This document shows, one piece after another, positions 1 to 12,919 of a DNA stretch of 32,710 bases. Where the stretch lies: positions 1-32,710 of the forward strand of contig CAJMNI010000027.1 of assembly GCA_905214735.1 (NCBI GenBank), read 5' to 3'. Every line of letters starts with the position of its first letter. Position 1 is the first letter of the stretch. The DNA is from an uncultured bacterium (GTDB taxonomy: Bacteria; Bacteroidota; Bacteroidia; Bacteroidales; Muribaculaceae). A program made the translations under genes and the position numbers. The notes beneath the pieces were generated by a model that worked only from the letters and a program-made list of their open reading frames with translations, was not told the DNA's origin and searched no databases.

Positions 1-5
1 CACAT

Positions 6-32
6 ATTAACAATTAACAATCCAAATTCCAG
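6..32. repeat. Heptad-like AT-rich short tandem repeat
   Basis: Two exact copies of ATTAACA (6-12 and 13-19) are followed by the diverged units ATCCAA and ATTCCAG. A similar ATTNNNN heptad array lies upstream of glmS at 17705-17739. It is non-coding, next to a decayed gene, and its role is unknown. Confidence 0.5.
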
Positions 33-313
33 TCAACATTTTTCAGGACGGGTCAATACTCCCAGACGGCCTATAAGTACTGCCGGATAGTTTATTCCTC
101 GTTTTGCGTTTGTCACACAACGCTGCACCCCTTTCCCGACAGAACTTGCAATTTACCAAGCAGTTCCGACTCATACAAAAAAGCATCTTTGGAGAAGAAC
201 TCATCCAAATCCTTATCCTCGCATGAAAAGGGTACACAATAATCTGCAACCGAAGGAGTTTACGGTAGCATTACAGAATCCCTTTCAAGAATGAACTTTG
301 CTCCCGGAGTCAT
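33..313 (-). pseudogene. Decayed GNAT-family acetyltransferase
   Basis: The minus strand starts MTPGAKFILERDSVMLP, hits a stop (TAA, 260-262), and continues in the same frame with a stretch containing DYCVPFSCEDKDLDEFF and LYESELLGK until a second stop at 113-115. Another frame then carries GINYPAVLIGRLGV, which resembles the core acetyl-CoA-binding strand of GNAT acetyltransferases, and ends at 33-35. Between these two blocks an intact protein would have several dozen more residues, so an internal deletion is likely as well as the nonsense and frameshift changes. The start codon overlaps the stop of the upstream partner by one base (TAATG), a translational-coupling layout common in toxin-antitoxin-like pairs. 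The GNAT assignment is by motif resemblance only; toxin function is speculation. Confidence 0.55.
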
Positions 314-483
314 TATTTCTCTCCTTTGGGCGGAAATATGAATTCGCGGGATTTCCTTAAAAATTCTGCTATCTGCGCTTCACGCTCAGTTGAAAGACGC
401 GGAGTTGGCAACTTGGCGTTGCGGTCTGCATCCTCAATAAAAGCTCGTGCAAATTCAAGGGAGACGCTATTCTTTACAGGAAA
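313..483 (-). pseudogene. 5'-truncated small gene upstream of the GNAT remnant
   Basis: A minus-strand frame ending at TAA 313-315 encodes a charged, helical-looking tail: VSLEFARAFIEDADRNA, then LSTEREAQIAEFLRKSREF, then IFPPKGEK. It has no start codon. The frame runs back to a stop near 540 without ATG, so its 5' end was probably lost where the glycosyltransferase remnant begins. I do not recognise the family. Its small size and one-base overlap with the GNAT gene would suit an antitoxin or regulatory partner, but this is inferred from position. The right-hand boundary is approximate. Confidence 0.45.
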
Positions 484-936
484 ATGCTCCCCGACTCTCT
501 GTATAAAAAAGTGATGACGATTTCCGCAAAAGATTACTCACCCTCAAATTTTCAGATCAGAAACATAAGATGGACAAGAGAACGAGCCACTGAAGAAGCT
601 CTTGACAGCCATATCGGCATTATGCCCATCGACAATTCGAAAATGAGCAAAGGGAAAGGCGGATTCAAACTGATTCAGTATCTGTCGGTAGCTCTTCCGG
701 TGGCAGGTTCTGCCGTCGGCATCAACAACTCCATCATCTCCGACGAAGTTGGCAGAAGAATCAGCGACCTCGGTAAAGAGCAATGGCGCGACGCCCTGCT
801 CGATTAAGCAGCCGACAAGGAGCAGTGGAACCGTATGAGCGATAACGCGATATCCAGATGGCGAGATTGCTTCAACTACACCGACAACCTTGAATTCTGG
901 AACCTGTTGGTCCACAAGTCTGACCCGGAAGTCTGA
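484..936 (+). pseudogene. Glycosyltransferase C-terminal remnant with in-frame stop
   Basis: The frame encodes IGIMPIDNSKMSKGKGGFKL followed by IQYLSVALPVAGSAVGINNS, the typical C-terminal nucleotide-sugar-binding region of GT4/group 1-like glycosyltransferases (compare the usual KxGxKLIQYMACGLPVVAS pattern). A TAA at 805-807 interrupts it. Translation beyond the stop in the same frame gives another 42 sensible residues (WNRMSDNAISRWRDCFNY and onward) before TGA at 934-936, so the stop looks like a point mutation inside a once longer gene. The N-terminal half is absent; upstream bases belong to the opposite-strand remnants. An intact member would be about 350-400 residues and act in surface polysaccharide synthesis. 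The left boundary is uncertain; homology probably begins between 490 and 540. Confidence 0.65.
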
Positions 937-1005
937 TTCCGAAGTCTAATCCCCGGGTCTATCCCAGAATCCAACCCTAAGAACACACTCTGCATCTGGA
1001 AAAGG

Positions 1006-2133
1006 TCAGGCTTCCGCATCGGTGGCTTCGGCTAAGGCCGGGGCGCGGCGGGCGGCTATCGCGGCGCGGGCGCGGCGCACCGCCGTCAGCACCAGCAGCG
1101 GTATCGCCACTCCGGCTATCGTATAGAGTATCCAGAACAGGTCCTCGTGGTTGTTGTAATGGATCACCATGTGGCAACCGATCTGACCCGGATCTAGATC
1201 ATACCACATTATCTTCAGCCAGCTCACAGTCTTGAACGAAATGATATGGAAGACAAAGACATAGAGCGTGTTGTTGCCGATGAAGACAAGCAGGCGTCTG
1301 AAGAGCGACTCGCGCATGTCGATCAGTTCGGCGATATATTTGGTCATCAGAAAACCGGCTGTTCCCGTCACAGGGAGCGTCAGCAGATCGCGCAACTGAC
1401 CGTTGTTGTTCATGCCACACCAGTGTTGCGTAGCCGCATATGCGATGATTCCGAAGCATAGCAACGCCACCCACCATCGATGGCCGATTGTCGGCTCGAA
1501 ACGGCGGTAAAGCACCCCGATACCGAAAAAGAAGAGGCCCCAGATCTCGCGCAGGCCGCCGTTGGGAAGCGTCACGATGCGCAGGCCGTTGCCGAGCCTG
1601 AAGGCCTGAAAAGCGAGCGCCGCCGCACAGATCGCTACAACGATCCCGACATGGCTGAGGCGCGTGCGCCCGTCGATCAGCTTATAAAGCACGAGGAAAA
1701 GTATGCTCGCCACCAACAGCCCCCGGAAAAACCAGAATGCTCCCGCCATAAACTCGTCGTAACCGCTCATCGAGGTCACTATCCGCATAAAACGGGCCGC
1801 GAAATCAGCTGCCGTGTAGGGATGCGTAACGCCCCCCTGCCAGTTGCCGAACTGCTCGTTGAGAAGCCCGACGCGAAACCAGAGGTTATGCAGCAGCAGG
1901 AAGACGAGACTCCATTTGAGAAAAGGGATATAGAGACCTTTCATCCGCCGCGAACAGAATCCCCAGGGATCGTCGACATTCTTACGGGAGAAGAAATATC
2001 CGGCCGCTATGAAGAAGAGCGGCATGTGGAAAACATAGATGAAATTGCTCAGCAAATCGGGCACCTCGGCGTGGCCTATCACCATCAGGATGATGGCGAT
2101 TCCCTTGCAGATTGAAATGACGTTGTTGCGCAT
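1006..2133 (-). CDS. Membrane O-acyltransferase, acyltransferase 3 family
   Basis: This 375-residue integral membrane protein starts MRNNVISICKGIAIILMVIG followed by His21, the conserved His of acyltransferase-3 (OafA/NolL/fucose 4-O-acetylase-like) enzymes. The motif YVFHMPLFFIAAGYFF follows at about residues 33-48. Roughly ten hydrophobic segments span the rest and the tail is Arg/Ala-rich. Such enzymes move acyl groups, usually acetyl, onto extracytoplasmic sugars such as O-antigen, capsule or exopolysaccharide. A glycosyltransferase remnant lies just beyond its 3' end, which fits an eroded surface-polysaccharide neighbourhood. The gene follows rpoC on the same strand but is separated from it by a strong terminator, so it is probably transcribed independently; I found no clear promoter. 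The acceptor sugar cannot be inferred. Confidence 0.85.
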   Translation of the reverse strand: MRNNVISICKGIAIILMVIGHAEVPDLLSNFIYVFHMPLFFIAAGYFFSRKNVDDPWGFCSRRMKGLYIPFLKWSLVFLLLHNLWFRVGLLNEQFGNWQGGVTHPYTAADFAARFMRIVTSMSGYDEFMAGAFWFFRGLLVASILFLVLYKLIDGRTRLSHVGIVVAICAAALAFQAFRLGNGLRIVTLPNGGLREIWGLFFFGIGVLYRRFEPTIGHRWWVALLCFGIIAYAATQHWCGMNNNGQLRDLLTLPVTGTAGFLMTKYIAELIDMRESLFRRLLVFIGNNTLYVFVFHIISFKTVSWLKIMWYDLDPGQIGCHMVIHYNNHEDLFWILYTIAGVAIPLLVLTAVRRARAAIAARRAPALAEATDAEA

Positions 2134-2229
2134 GAAGAATTGAAATCGATATGAACACGATATAGCCTGAAAGCCGCAAACCCGGCCGGGAGCGGCCTTG
2201 ATGATAGTCTAATGACACTGATTGTAAAG

Positions 2230-2264
2230 AAGGGAAGGCTTGCCGTTGCGACAAGCCTTCCCTT
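2230..2264 (-). terminator. Intrinsic terminator after rpoC
   Basis: Perfect 13-bp inverted repeat, arms 2230-2242 and 2252-2264 (AGGGAAGGCTTG and its complement), with a 9-nt loop. On the minus strand it is followed by a T-rich TTCTTT. It lies 33 bases past the rpoC stop and closes the ribosomal protein/RNA polymerase block. Confidence 0.85.
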
Positions 2265-2297
2265 ATGAGTTGTCAGATATTGTCGGCTGAGGGGCGG

Positions 2298-6602
<4,305 letters not shown>

Positions 6603-6686
6603 GTTTATGTCTCTGGTTTGTCCGGCTTCGGGGCGCGACGACATTCATCGCGCCCCGATCCGGGGAATGTTTTCATTTTGTTTTGC

Positions 6687-9600
6687 TTAGTCGAGAGTGA
6701 TGCTCAGACCCAGACCGCGAAGCTCGTGCAGAAGCACGTTGAGCGACTCGGGAATGCCGGGAGTCGGCATCGGATCTCCCTTCACGATGGCTTCGTAAGC
6801 TTTCGAACGGCCTACTACATCGTCCGACTTGATCGTCAGGATCTCCTGGAGCACGTGGGCGGCGCCGAAGGCTTCGAGCGCCCATACCTCCATCTCTCCG
6901 AAACGCTGGCCACCGAACTGGGCTTTACCGCCAAGAGGCTGCTGCGTGATCAGCGAGTACGGACCGATCGAACGTGCGTGCATCTTGTCTTCGACCATGT
7001 GGCCGAGCTTAAGCATGTAGATCACGCCCACGGTGGCCGGCTGGTCGAAACGGTCGCCCGTGCCGCCGTCGTAAAGATAGGTCTTGCCATAGCGCGGAAG
7101 CCCTGCCTTGTCGGTCCATTCGTTGAGGTCGTCGAGGCTGGCGCCGTCGAAGATCGGGGTAGAGAATTTCTCGCCAAGCTCGCGGCCTGCCCATCCGAGC
7201 ACTGTCTCGAAGATCTGGCCGAGGTTCATACGCGAAGGCACACCCAGAGGGTTAAGCACGATGTCGACCGGAGTTCCGTCTTCGAGGAAGGGCATATCCT
7301 CCTGACGAACCACACGCGACACGATACCCTTGTTACCGTGACGTCCTGCCATCTTGTCGCCGACGCCAATCTTACGCTTCTTGGCGATGTAGACCTTGGC
7401 CATCTGCATGATGCCCGAAGGAAGCTCGTCGCCGATCGTGATGTCGAATTTCTTGCGGCGGAGTTCGCTGTCGATCTCTTTCGACTTGCGCATATAGTTG
7501 GTGATCAGCTGACCCACCATCTTGTTGACGCGCTCGTCGTCGGTCCAGTTGGAGATATAGACCGTCTCGTAGTCGATGCCTGCGAAGTCGACATTGTCGA
7601 ATGTGCTTCCGGCCGGCACGAGGTCGTCGCCGAGATAATCCTTCACTCCCTGCGACACGCGGCCTGCGAGAAGCGTGCGCATCTTGTCGACCATGATGTC
7701 GCGGAGCTCGTTCTGCTTCTGCTCGTATTCTTCGTCGAGCATCGGCAGCTGGGCGTTGGCGCTGTTCTTGTTCCCCTTCTTCTTCATTGCGCGGGAGAAG
7801 AGGTTGGTGCCGATCACCACTCCCTTCAGCGACGGGCTTGCCTTGAGCGACGCATCTTTCACGTCGCCGGCCTTGTCGCCGAAGATGGCGCGGAGAAGTT
7901 TCTCCTCGGGCGTCGGGTCGCTCTCTCCCTTAGGAGTGATCTTACCGATCATGATGTCGCCCGGCACAACGTAGGCACCCACGCGGATGATACCGCGGTC
8001 GTCGAGGTCTTTCGTGGCTTCCTCGCTCACGTTCGGGATATCCGATGTGAGTTCCTCCATGCCTCGCTTGGTCTCACGCACTTCGAGCGTGAACTCGTCG
8101 ACATGGATTGAGGTGAGGATATCCTCGCGGACCATGCGCTCGTTGAGCACGATGGCATCCTCATAGTTATATCCTTTCCAGGGCATGAAGGCCACCTTAA
8201 GGTTGCGGCCCAGAGCGAGCTCGCCGTTCTCGGTGGAATAACCCTCGGTCAGGATCATTCCCTTCTCCACGCGCTGGCCAACGTTGCAGATCGGCCTCAG
8301 GTCGATCGTGGTGCTCTGGTTGGTGCGGCGGAATTTGGGAAGTTTGTATTCTTTCAAAGCCGGCTCGAACTGCACGAATTCCTCGTCGTCGGTGCGGTCA
8401 TAGCGGATGCGGATCACAGTGGCGTCGACATATTCGATCGTGCCGGGGCCTTCGGCCATGATCTGCGTGCGGGAATCGCGGATGAGCTGACCCTCGATGC
8501 CGGTGCCGACGATCGGGGCCTCGCTGCGCAGCAGAGGCACAGCCTGACGCATCATGTTCGATCCCATCAGGGCGCGGTTGGCGTCGTCATGCTCCAGGAA
8601 GGGGATCAGCGACGCGGCGATCGATGCGATCTGGATAGGAGCCACATCCATGAGCTGAAGCTCGTTGGGAGCCACGATCGGGAAGTCGGCCTCCTTGCGC
8701 GCCTTCACCTTCTGGTTGATGAAGGTGCCGTCGTCGTTGACAGGGGCGTTGCCCTGCGCGATGATCTTACCCTCCTCGATTTCGGCCGTCATGTAGGTCA
8801 CATGGCTGTTGTCGAGGTCTACGCGGCCGTTCTCCACCGAGCGGTAGGGAGTCTCGATAAAACCGAGGTTGTTGATCTTGGCATAAACGCAGAGCGAGGA
8901 GATCAGACCGATGTTCGGGCCTTCAGGGGTCTCGATCGGGCAGAGACGACCGTAATGGGTATAGTGCACGTCTCGCACCTCGAATCCGGCGCGCTCACGC
9001 GACAGACCGCCGGGGCCAAGGGCCGACAGACGGCGCTTGTGGGTGATCTCGGCCAGAGGGTTCGTCTGGTCCATGAACTGCGAGAGGGCGTTGGTGCCGA
9101 AGAAGGTGTTGATCACCGCCGAGATAGTCTTGGCGTTGATCAGGTCGATCGGCTTGAACACCTCGTTGTCGCGCACGTTCATCTTCTCGCGGATTGAACG
9201 CGAGATGCGGGCGAGGCCCACGCCAAACTGATTGTAAAGCTGCTCGCCCACCGTGCGCACGCGACGGTTGCTGAGGTGGTCGATATCGTCGACGTCGCTC
9301 TTGGCGTTGATCAGCTCGATCAGATATTTGATGATGGCGATGATATCCTCGCGGGTGAGAACCTTCACGTCCATCGGAGTGTCGAGGCCGAGTTTTTTGT
9401 TGATGCGGTAGCGGCCCACCTCTCCGAGGTCGTAACGTTTCTCGCTGAAGAAGAGGCTCTGGATCACCTCTCTTGCAGAAGCGGCATCCGGTGGATCGGC
9501 GTTGCGCAGCTGCCTGTAGATATATGTCACCGCCTCGCTTTCGGAATTGGAGGCGTCTTTTTGCAGAGTGTTGAAGATGATGCTGTAGTCGACTGAGCTT

Positions 9601-10502
9601 ACGTTCTCCTTCTCGAGAAGGATTGTCTTCACTCCGCTCTCGAGGATGGCGTCGATGTTGTCTTCGGTGATCTCCTTGCCTCGCTCCTCGATTATCGAGA
9701 AACGTTCCACGGTTGTCACCTCGCCCGTGTCGGGATCTACGTAATCCTCCATCGAGCTCATCATGACGCGGCCGGCGAGCTTGCGGCCGACTACTGCCTT
9801 CAGATTCGTCTTGTTGACCTTGATTTCCTCGGCCAGGTCGAAGATCTCGACGATGTCCTTGTCGGTCTCGAATCCGATCGCACGCAGAAGGGTGGTCACG
9901 GGGAGCTTCTTCTTGCGGTCGATATAGGCATACATCACGTTGTTGATGTCAGTGGCAAACTCGATCCAGCTGCCGCGGAAAGGAATGATACGGGCAGAAT
10001 AAAGCTTCGTGCCGTTGGCATGGATCGAATTACCGAAGAACACGCCCGGCGAGCGGTGGAGCTGCGACACGACGACGCGCTCGGCGCCGTTGATCACGAA
10101 TGTTCCCTGGTCGGTCATGTAAGGAATCGGACCGAGATAAACATCCTGGATCGTGGTGTCGAAATCCTCATGGTCGGGGTCTGTGCAATAAAGCTTCAGC
10201 TTCGCCTTCAGGGGCACGCTGTAGGTGAGGCCTCTTTCAAGGCACTCGGCTATGGAGTAACGGGGAGGATCGATGTAGTAATCGAGAAACTCCAGCACGA
10301 AATTATTGCGGGTGTCGGCAATTGGGAAGTTCTCCGCAAACACCTTGTAAAGGCCCTGGTTCTTGCGCTCCTCGGGGGGAGTGTCGAGCTGCAGGAAGTC
10401 GCGGAACGACTTGAGCTGCACCTCCAGAAAATCAGGGAAAGGCAGCGGATTCTTGATCGACGCGAAGTTGACACGCGGCTTTTCGGTAAGATTTACTGAC
10501 AT
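6687..10502 (-). CDS. rpoB: DNA-directed RNA polymerase subunit beta
   Basis: Encodes the 1271-residue beta subunit of RNA polymerase. The rifampicin-binding region is clear: SQFMDQTNPLAEITHKRRLS spans about residues 474-493, so the positions equivalent to E. coli Asp516, His526 and Ser531 are Asp478, His488 and Ser493, all wild type. This predicts no classical rifampicin-resistance substitution at those three sites. Downstream motifs include GPNIGLISSL, GYNYEDAIVLNERMVRED and the C-terminal GGKAQFGGQRFGEMEVWALE. The start MSVNLTEKPRVNF fits the family. The gene lies between rplL and rpoC, the order found in most bacteria, with a hairpin-bearing leader upstream. Confidence 0.98.
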   Translation of the reverse strand: MSVNLTEKPRVNFASIKNPLPFPDFLEVQLKSFRDFLQLDTPPEERKNQGLYKVFAENFPIADTRNNFVLEFLDYYIDPPRYSIAECLERGLTYSVPLKAKLKLYCTDPDHEDFDTTIQDVYLGPIPYMTDQGTFVINGAERVVVSQLHRSPGVFFGNSIHANGTKLYSARIIPFRGSWIEFATDINNVMYAYIDRKKKLPVTTLLRAIGFETDKDIVEIFDLAEEIKVNKTNLKAVVGRKLAGRVMMSSMEDYVDPDTGEVTTVERFSIIEERGKEITEDNIDAILESGVKTILLEKENVSSVDYSIIFNTLQKDASNSESEAVTYIYRQLRNADPPDAASAREVIQSLFFSEKRYDLGEVGRYRINKKLGLDTPMDVKVLTREDIIAIIKYLIELINAKSDVDDIDHLSNRRVRTVGEQLYNQFGVGLARISRSIREKMNVRDNEVFKPIDLINAKTISAVINTFFGTNALSQFMDQTNPLAEITHKRRLSALGPGGLSRERAGFEVRDVHYTHYGRLCPIETPEGPNIGLISSLCVYAKINNLGFIETPYRSVENGRVDLDNSHVTYMTAEIEEGKIIAQGNAPVNDDGTFINQKVKARKEADFPIVAPNELQLMDVAPIQIASIAASLIPFLEHDDANRALMGSNMMRQAVPLLRSEAPIVGTGIEGQLIRDSRTQIMAEGPGTIEYVDATVIRIRYDRTDDEEFVQFEPALKEYKLPKFRRTNQSTTIDLRPICNVGQRVEKGMILTEGYSTENGELALGRNLKVAFMPWKGYNYEDAIVLNERMVREDILTSIHVDEFTLEVRETKRGMEELTSDIPNVSEEATKDLDDRGIIRVGAYVVPGDIMIGKITPKGESDPTPEEKLLRAIFGDKAGDVKDASLKASPSLKGVVIGTNLFSRAMKKKGNKNSANAQLPMLDEEYEQKQNELRDIMVDKMRTLLAGRVSQGVKDYLGDDLVPAGSTFDNVDFAGIDYETVYISNWTDDERVNKMVGQLITNYMRKSKEIDSELRRKKFDITIGDELPSGIMQMAKVYIAKKRKIGVGDKMAGRHGNKGIVSRVVRQEDMPFLEDGTPVDIVLNPLGVPSRMNLGQIFETVLGWAGRELGEKFSTPIFDGASLDDLNEWTDKAGLPRYGKTYLYDGGTGDRFDQPATVGVIYMLKLGHMVEDKMHARSIGPYSLITQQPLGGKAQFGGQRFGEMEVWALEAFGAAHVLQEILTIKSDDVVGRSKAYEAIVKGDPMPTPGIPESLNVLLHELRGLGLSITLD

Positions 10503-10694
10503 TTGTTTTGCTTTTAGTCTAAAGGGGCTTGTGGCCCGTAGGGTTGAAGAGAGATTTTATTACCCGTTGGGTAGAGAAGAGATTATATAAAGGATGAGCC
10601 TTTCGTCGGAAACCCCCGGTCGCTGCAAGAGCGGATCGGGGTCCGGAATTGTAATCTTCGGGTATCGCGAGCGGACTCCCTCGGATTTACATAA

Positions 10695-10732
10695 ATAGGT
10701 TAAGAACGCCCGAAGCGGCGTCCTTAACCTAT
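10695..10732 (-). promoter_or_regulatory. Hairpin in the rplL-rpoB intergenic leader (possible attenuator)
   Basis: In the minus-strand transcript, arms 10717-10732 and 10695-10710 (TAGGTTAAGGACGCC against GGCGTTCTTAACCTA) pair over 15-16 bp with one G-U wobble and a 6-nt loop; on the plus strand that pair would be a mismatch. The RNA then continues TTATTTATG, a weak U-rich tail. It sits 20 bases past the rplL stop in a 249-base gene-free gap. E. coli has a partial terminator at the same place that lowers rpoBC output relative to ribosomal proteins, so an attenuator role is plausible. The rest of the gap has only smaller hairpins. Confidence 0.65.
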
Positions 10733-10751
10733 ATGAGGTGTATGAGCGATC

Positions 10752-11126
10752 TTATTTGAGCTCTACTTCTGCGCCAGCCTCCTCGAGGTGTTTCTTCAGG
10801 CCCTCAGCCTCTGCTTTGGGAAGACCCTCTTTGATTGCGCTCGGTGCGTTGTCAACGAGTTCCTTAGCCTCTTTCAGGCCAAGACCTGTGAGCTCTTTCA
10901 CGAGCTTAACTACTGCGAGCTTGCTTGCGCCAGGAGCTTTAAGGATAACGTCGAAGTTTGTCTTCTCCTCCTCGGCTGCTGCGCCTGCGGCGGGACCTGC
11001 TGCTACTGCAACTGCTGCAGCGGCGGGCTCGATGCCATATTCGTTCTTAAGAATTTCAGCGAGTTCGTTAACTTCCTTTACTGTAAGGTTAACAAGCTGT
11101 TCTGCAAATGCTTTCAAATCTGCCAT
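10752..11126 (-). CDS. rplL: 50S ribosomal protein L7/L12
   Basis: Encodes a 124-residue L7/L12, the multi-copy stalk protein that recruits and activates translation GTPases. The N-terminal dimerisation domain (MADLKAFAEQLVNLTVKEVN) is followed by an Ala/Gly hinge at about residues 35-53 and the C-terminal domain with KLAVVKLVKELTGLGLKEAK and the usual VELK end. The ATG at 11126 gives normal family length; the frame extends further upstream into rplJ, but that part is not L7/L12. The bases before the start are strikingly A-rich, as at strong Bacteroidota start sites lacking a Shine-Dalgarno. This would suit the need for several L7/L12 copies per ribosome. rplJ ends 28 bases upstream. Confidence 0.97.
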   Translation of the reverse strand: MADLKAFAEQLVNLTVKEVNELAEILKNEYGIEPAAAAVAVAAGPAAGAAAEEEKTNFDVILKAPGASKLAVVKLVKELTGLGLKEAKELVDNAPSAIKEGLPKAEAEGLKKHLEEAGAEVELK

Positions 11127-11154
11127 TTTCGTATCTGTTTTTTTTGTTTTTACT

Positions 11155-11679
11155 TTAATTTTCTTTTTTGGAGAGAGTCTCGAGAATGCCGTGGATTTTA
11201 CCGGCACCGCTCTGAAGAGCGCTGATGACATTTTTCGCAGGCGACTGGAGCAGAGCCACAACGTCGGCGATAAGTTCGTTCTTGCTCTTGATGTTGGCGA
11301 GAACATCGAGCTGTTCCTCACCTACATATACGGATTCCTCCACAAAGGCTCCCTTCAGCATGGGAAGAGTGTCCTTCTTGTCGCGGAACTTCTTGATGAG
11401 CTTTGCGGGAGCGTTGCCCACATTGCTGAGAAGAAGTGTCGTCTCGCCATGGAGAAGGTCATAAAGACCCGAATAGTCTGTCTCGCTTGCCTCGAACGCC
11501 TTCTTGAGAAGAGTGTTCTTTACGCAGAGCATCTTGACGTCGGCTCCGAAGCATGCGCGGCGGAGGCTGCTCGTCTTCTCGGCGTTGAGCCCGGATGTCT
11601 GGGTGAGGTAAACGCAGCTGTAGTTTGCAAGCTGCTTGCCGATCTCGGCGATGATAAGTGCTTTATCTTCCTTTTTCAT
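11155..11679 (-). CDS. rplJ: 50S ribosomal protein L10
   Basis: Encodes a 174-residue L10, which anchors L7/L12 dimers to the 23S rRNA at the base of the stalk. It begins MKKEDKALIIAEIGKQLANY. The family motif VKNTLLKKAFEAS lies near residues 53-65, and the C-terminal helix that binds L7/L12 ends in ILETLSKKEN. Only 19 bases separate it from rplA and 28 from rplL. That is too little room for a separate L10 leader of the type seen in many other bacteria, so autoregulation, if present, must use another site. Confidence 0.97.
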   Translation of the reverse strand: MKKEDKALIIAEIGKQLANYSCVYLTQTSGLNAEKTSSLRRACFGADVKMLCVKNTLLKKAFEASETDYSGLYDLLHGETTLLLSNVGNAPAKLIKKFRDKKDTLPMLKGAFVEESVYVGEEQLDVLANIKSKNELIADVVALLQSPAKNVISALQSGAGKIHGILETLSKKEN

Positions 11680-11698
11680 TGTTGTCTTCCTTTAAAGA

Positions 11699-12391
11699 TT
11701 AATCAATTGACTTGGGCTCTACCTTTACGCCGGGGCCCATCGTGCTTGAAAGATAAATGCTCTTGATGTATGTGCCTTTCGATGTGGCGGGTTTCAGCTT
11801 GATCAGAGTGTTGATGAACTCTGCGGCATTTTCGGCCATGTCCTTAGCGGAGAACGACACTTTGCCGATCGAAGCGTGAACGATTCCGGTCTTGTCGACC
11901 TTGAAGTCGATCTTACCCTGCTTCACCTCCTTGACGGCTTTGGCAACATCCATGGTCACCGTGCCGCTCTTCGGGTTAGGCATCAGGCCGCGCGGACCGA
12001 GGATACGGCCCAACGGACCGAGCTTGCCCATCACGGAAGGCTGAGTGATGATGACGTCAACGTCTGTCCATCCCTCTTTGATTTTCTGCAGATATTCGTC
12101 GAGACCTACATAGTCGGCGCCCGCTTCTGTTGCAGCAGCCTCGGCGTCGGGACCGCAGAGCACGAGAACGCGCACCTGCTTGCCGGTGCCGTGAGGCAGC
12201 GACACTACGCCGCGGACCATCTGGTCGGCCTTACGGGGGTCAACACCAAGACGAACGTCGATGTCGAACGAAGAATCAAACTTCTCGAAAGAAATTTCCT
12301 TTACCTTGGCGGCAGCTTCTGCCAGCGTGTAAGCCTTCCCGGGTTCAATCTTCGATAAAGCTAACTTTTGATTTTTTGTCAGTTTTCCCAT
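11699..12391 (-). CDS. rplA: 50S ribosomal protein L1
   Basis: Encodes a 230-residue L1, which binds 23S rRNA at the mobile L1 stalk near the E site and in many bacteria represses its own operon. It starts MGKLTKNQKLALSKIEPGKA. Family signatures include FDSSFDIDVRLGVDPRKADQ, the glycine-rich GPLGRILGPRGLMPNPKSGT, and KTGIVHASIGKVSF. Length is normal. It is 14 bases downstream of rplK, consistent with one L11-L1 transcript. No other start is needed. Confidence 0.97.
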   Translation of the reverse strand: MGKLTKNQKLALSKIEPGKAYTLAEAAAKVKEISFEKFDSSFDIDVRLGVDPRKADQMVRGVVSLPHGTGKQVRVLVLCGPDAEAAATEAGADYVGLDEYLQKIKEGWTDVDVIITQPSVMGKLGPLGRILGPRGLMPNPKSGTVTMDVAKAVKEVKQGKIDFKVDKTGIVHASIGKVSFSAKDMAENAAEFINTLIKLKPATSKGTYIKSIYLSSTMGPGVKVEPKSID

Positions 12392-12405
12392 TGTAGTGAA
12401 GATTT

Positions 12406-12849
12406 TTAATTGTTTTCAGGGAATGCTCCCTTCACGGTGATACCCATGCTTCTCGCTGTGCCTGCAACCATGCGCATCGCAGATTCTACAGTAAAGCAGT
12501 TCAAGTCAGGCATTTTGTCTTCAGCAATAGTCTTAACCTGCTCCCAGCTGATCTCGGCCACCTTGTTACGGTTAGGCTGTGCAGAACCGCTCTTGATCTT
12601 GGCGATCTCCTTCAGCTGCACTGCAACCGGCGGCGTCTTTACGATAAAGTCAAAGCTCTTGTCCGTATAGTAAGTGATCACTACCGGAAGAACCTTGCCG
12701 GCCTTATCCTGGGTGCGGGCATTAAATTGCTTGCAAAATTCCATGATATTGATACCCTTCGAACCGAGGGCCGGTCCTACCGGGGGCGACGGGTTTGCTG
12801 CGCCGCCTTTAATCTGCAATTTGATCTGTCCAGCAATTTCTTTTGCCAT
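12406..12849 (-). CDS. rplK: 50S ribosomal protein L11
   Basis: Encodes a 147-residue L11, part of the GTPase-associated centre and the binding site for thiostrepton-type antibiotics together with 23S rRNA. The N-terminal domain shows AANPSPPVGPALGSKGINIM with the conserved prolines. The C-terminal RNA-binding domain ends in MRMVAGTARSMGITVKG. Length and start (MAKEIAGQIKLQIKGGAANP) match the family. A 70-base gap separates it from nusG upstream. Confidence 0.97.
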   Translation of the reverse strand: MAKEIAGQIKLQIKGGAANPSPPVGPALGSKGINIMEFCKQFNARTQDKAGKVLPVVITYYTDKSFDFIVKTPPVAVQLKEIAKIKSGSAQPNRNKVAEISWEQVKTIAEDKMPDLNCFTVESAMRMVAGTARSMGITVKGAFPENN

Positions 12850-12919
12850 TGTTTCGCTTTGTTTAATTGTTTGTTGTGTTGATTCCGGAGTAAGCTCCGG
12901 CGCGTAACATCACCTTAGC

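Noticed and set aside
6603..6644. Longer rpoC start adding 14 residues (MSSRPEAGQTRDIN)
   Set aside because: This N-terminus is unlike the family; ATG 6602 gives the usual start.
11680..11698. L10 leader upstream of rplJ
   Set aside because: Only 19 bases separate rplA and rplJ, too few for the leader fold.
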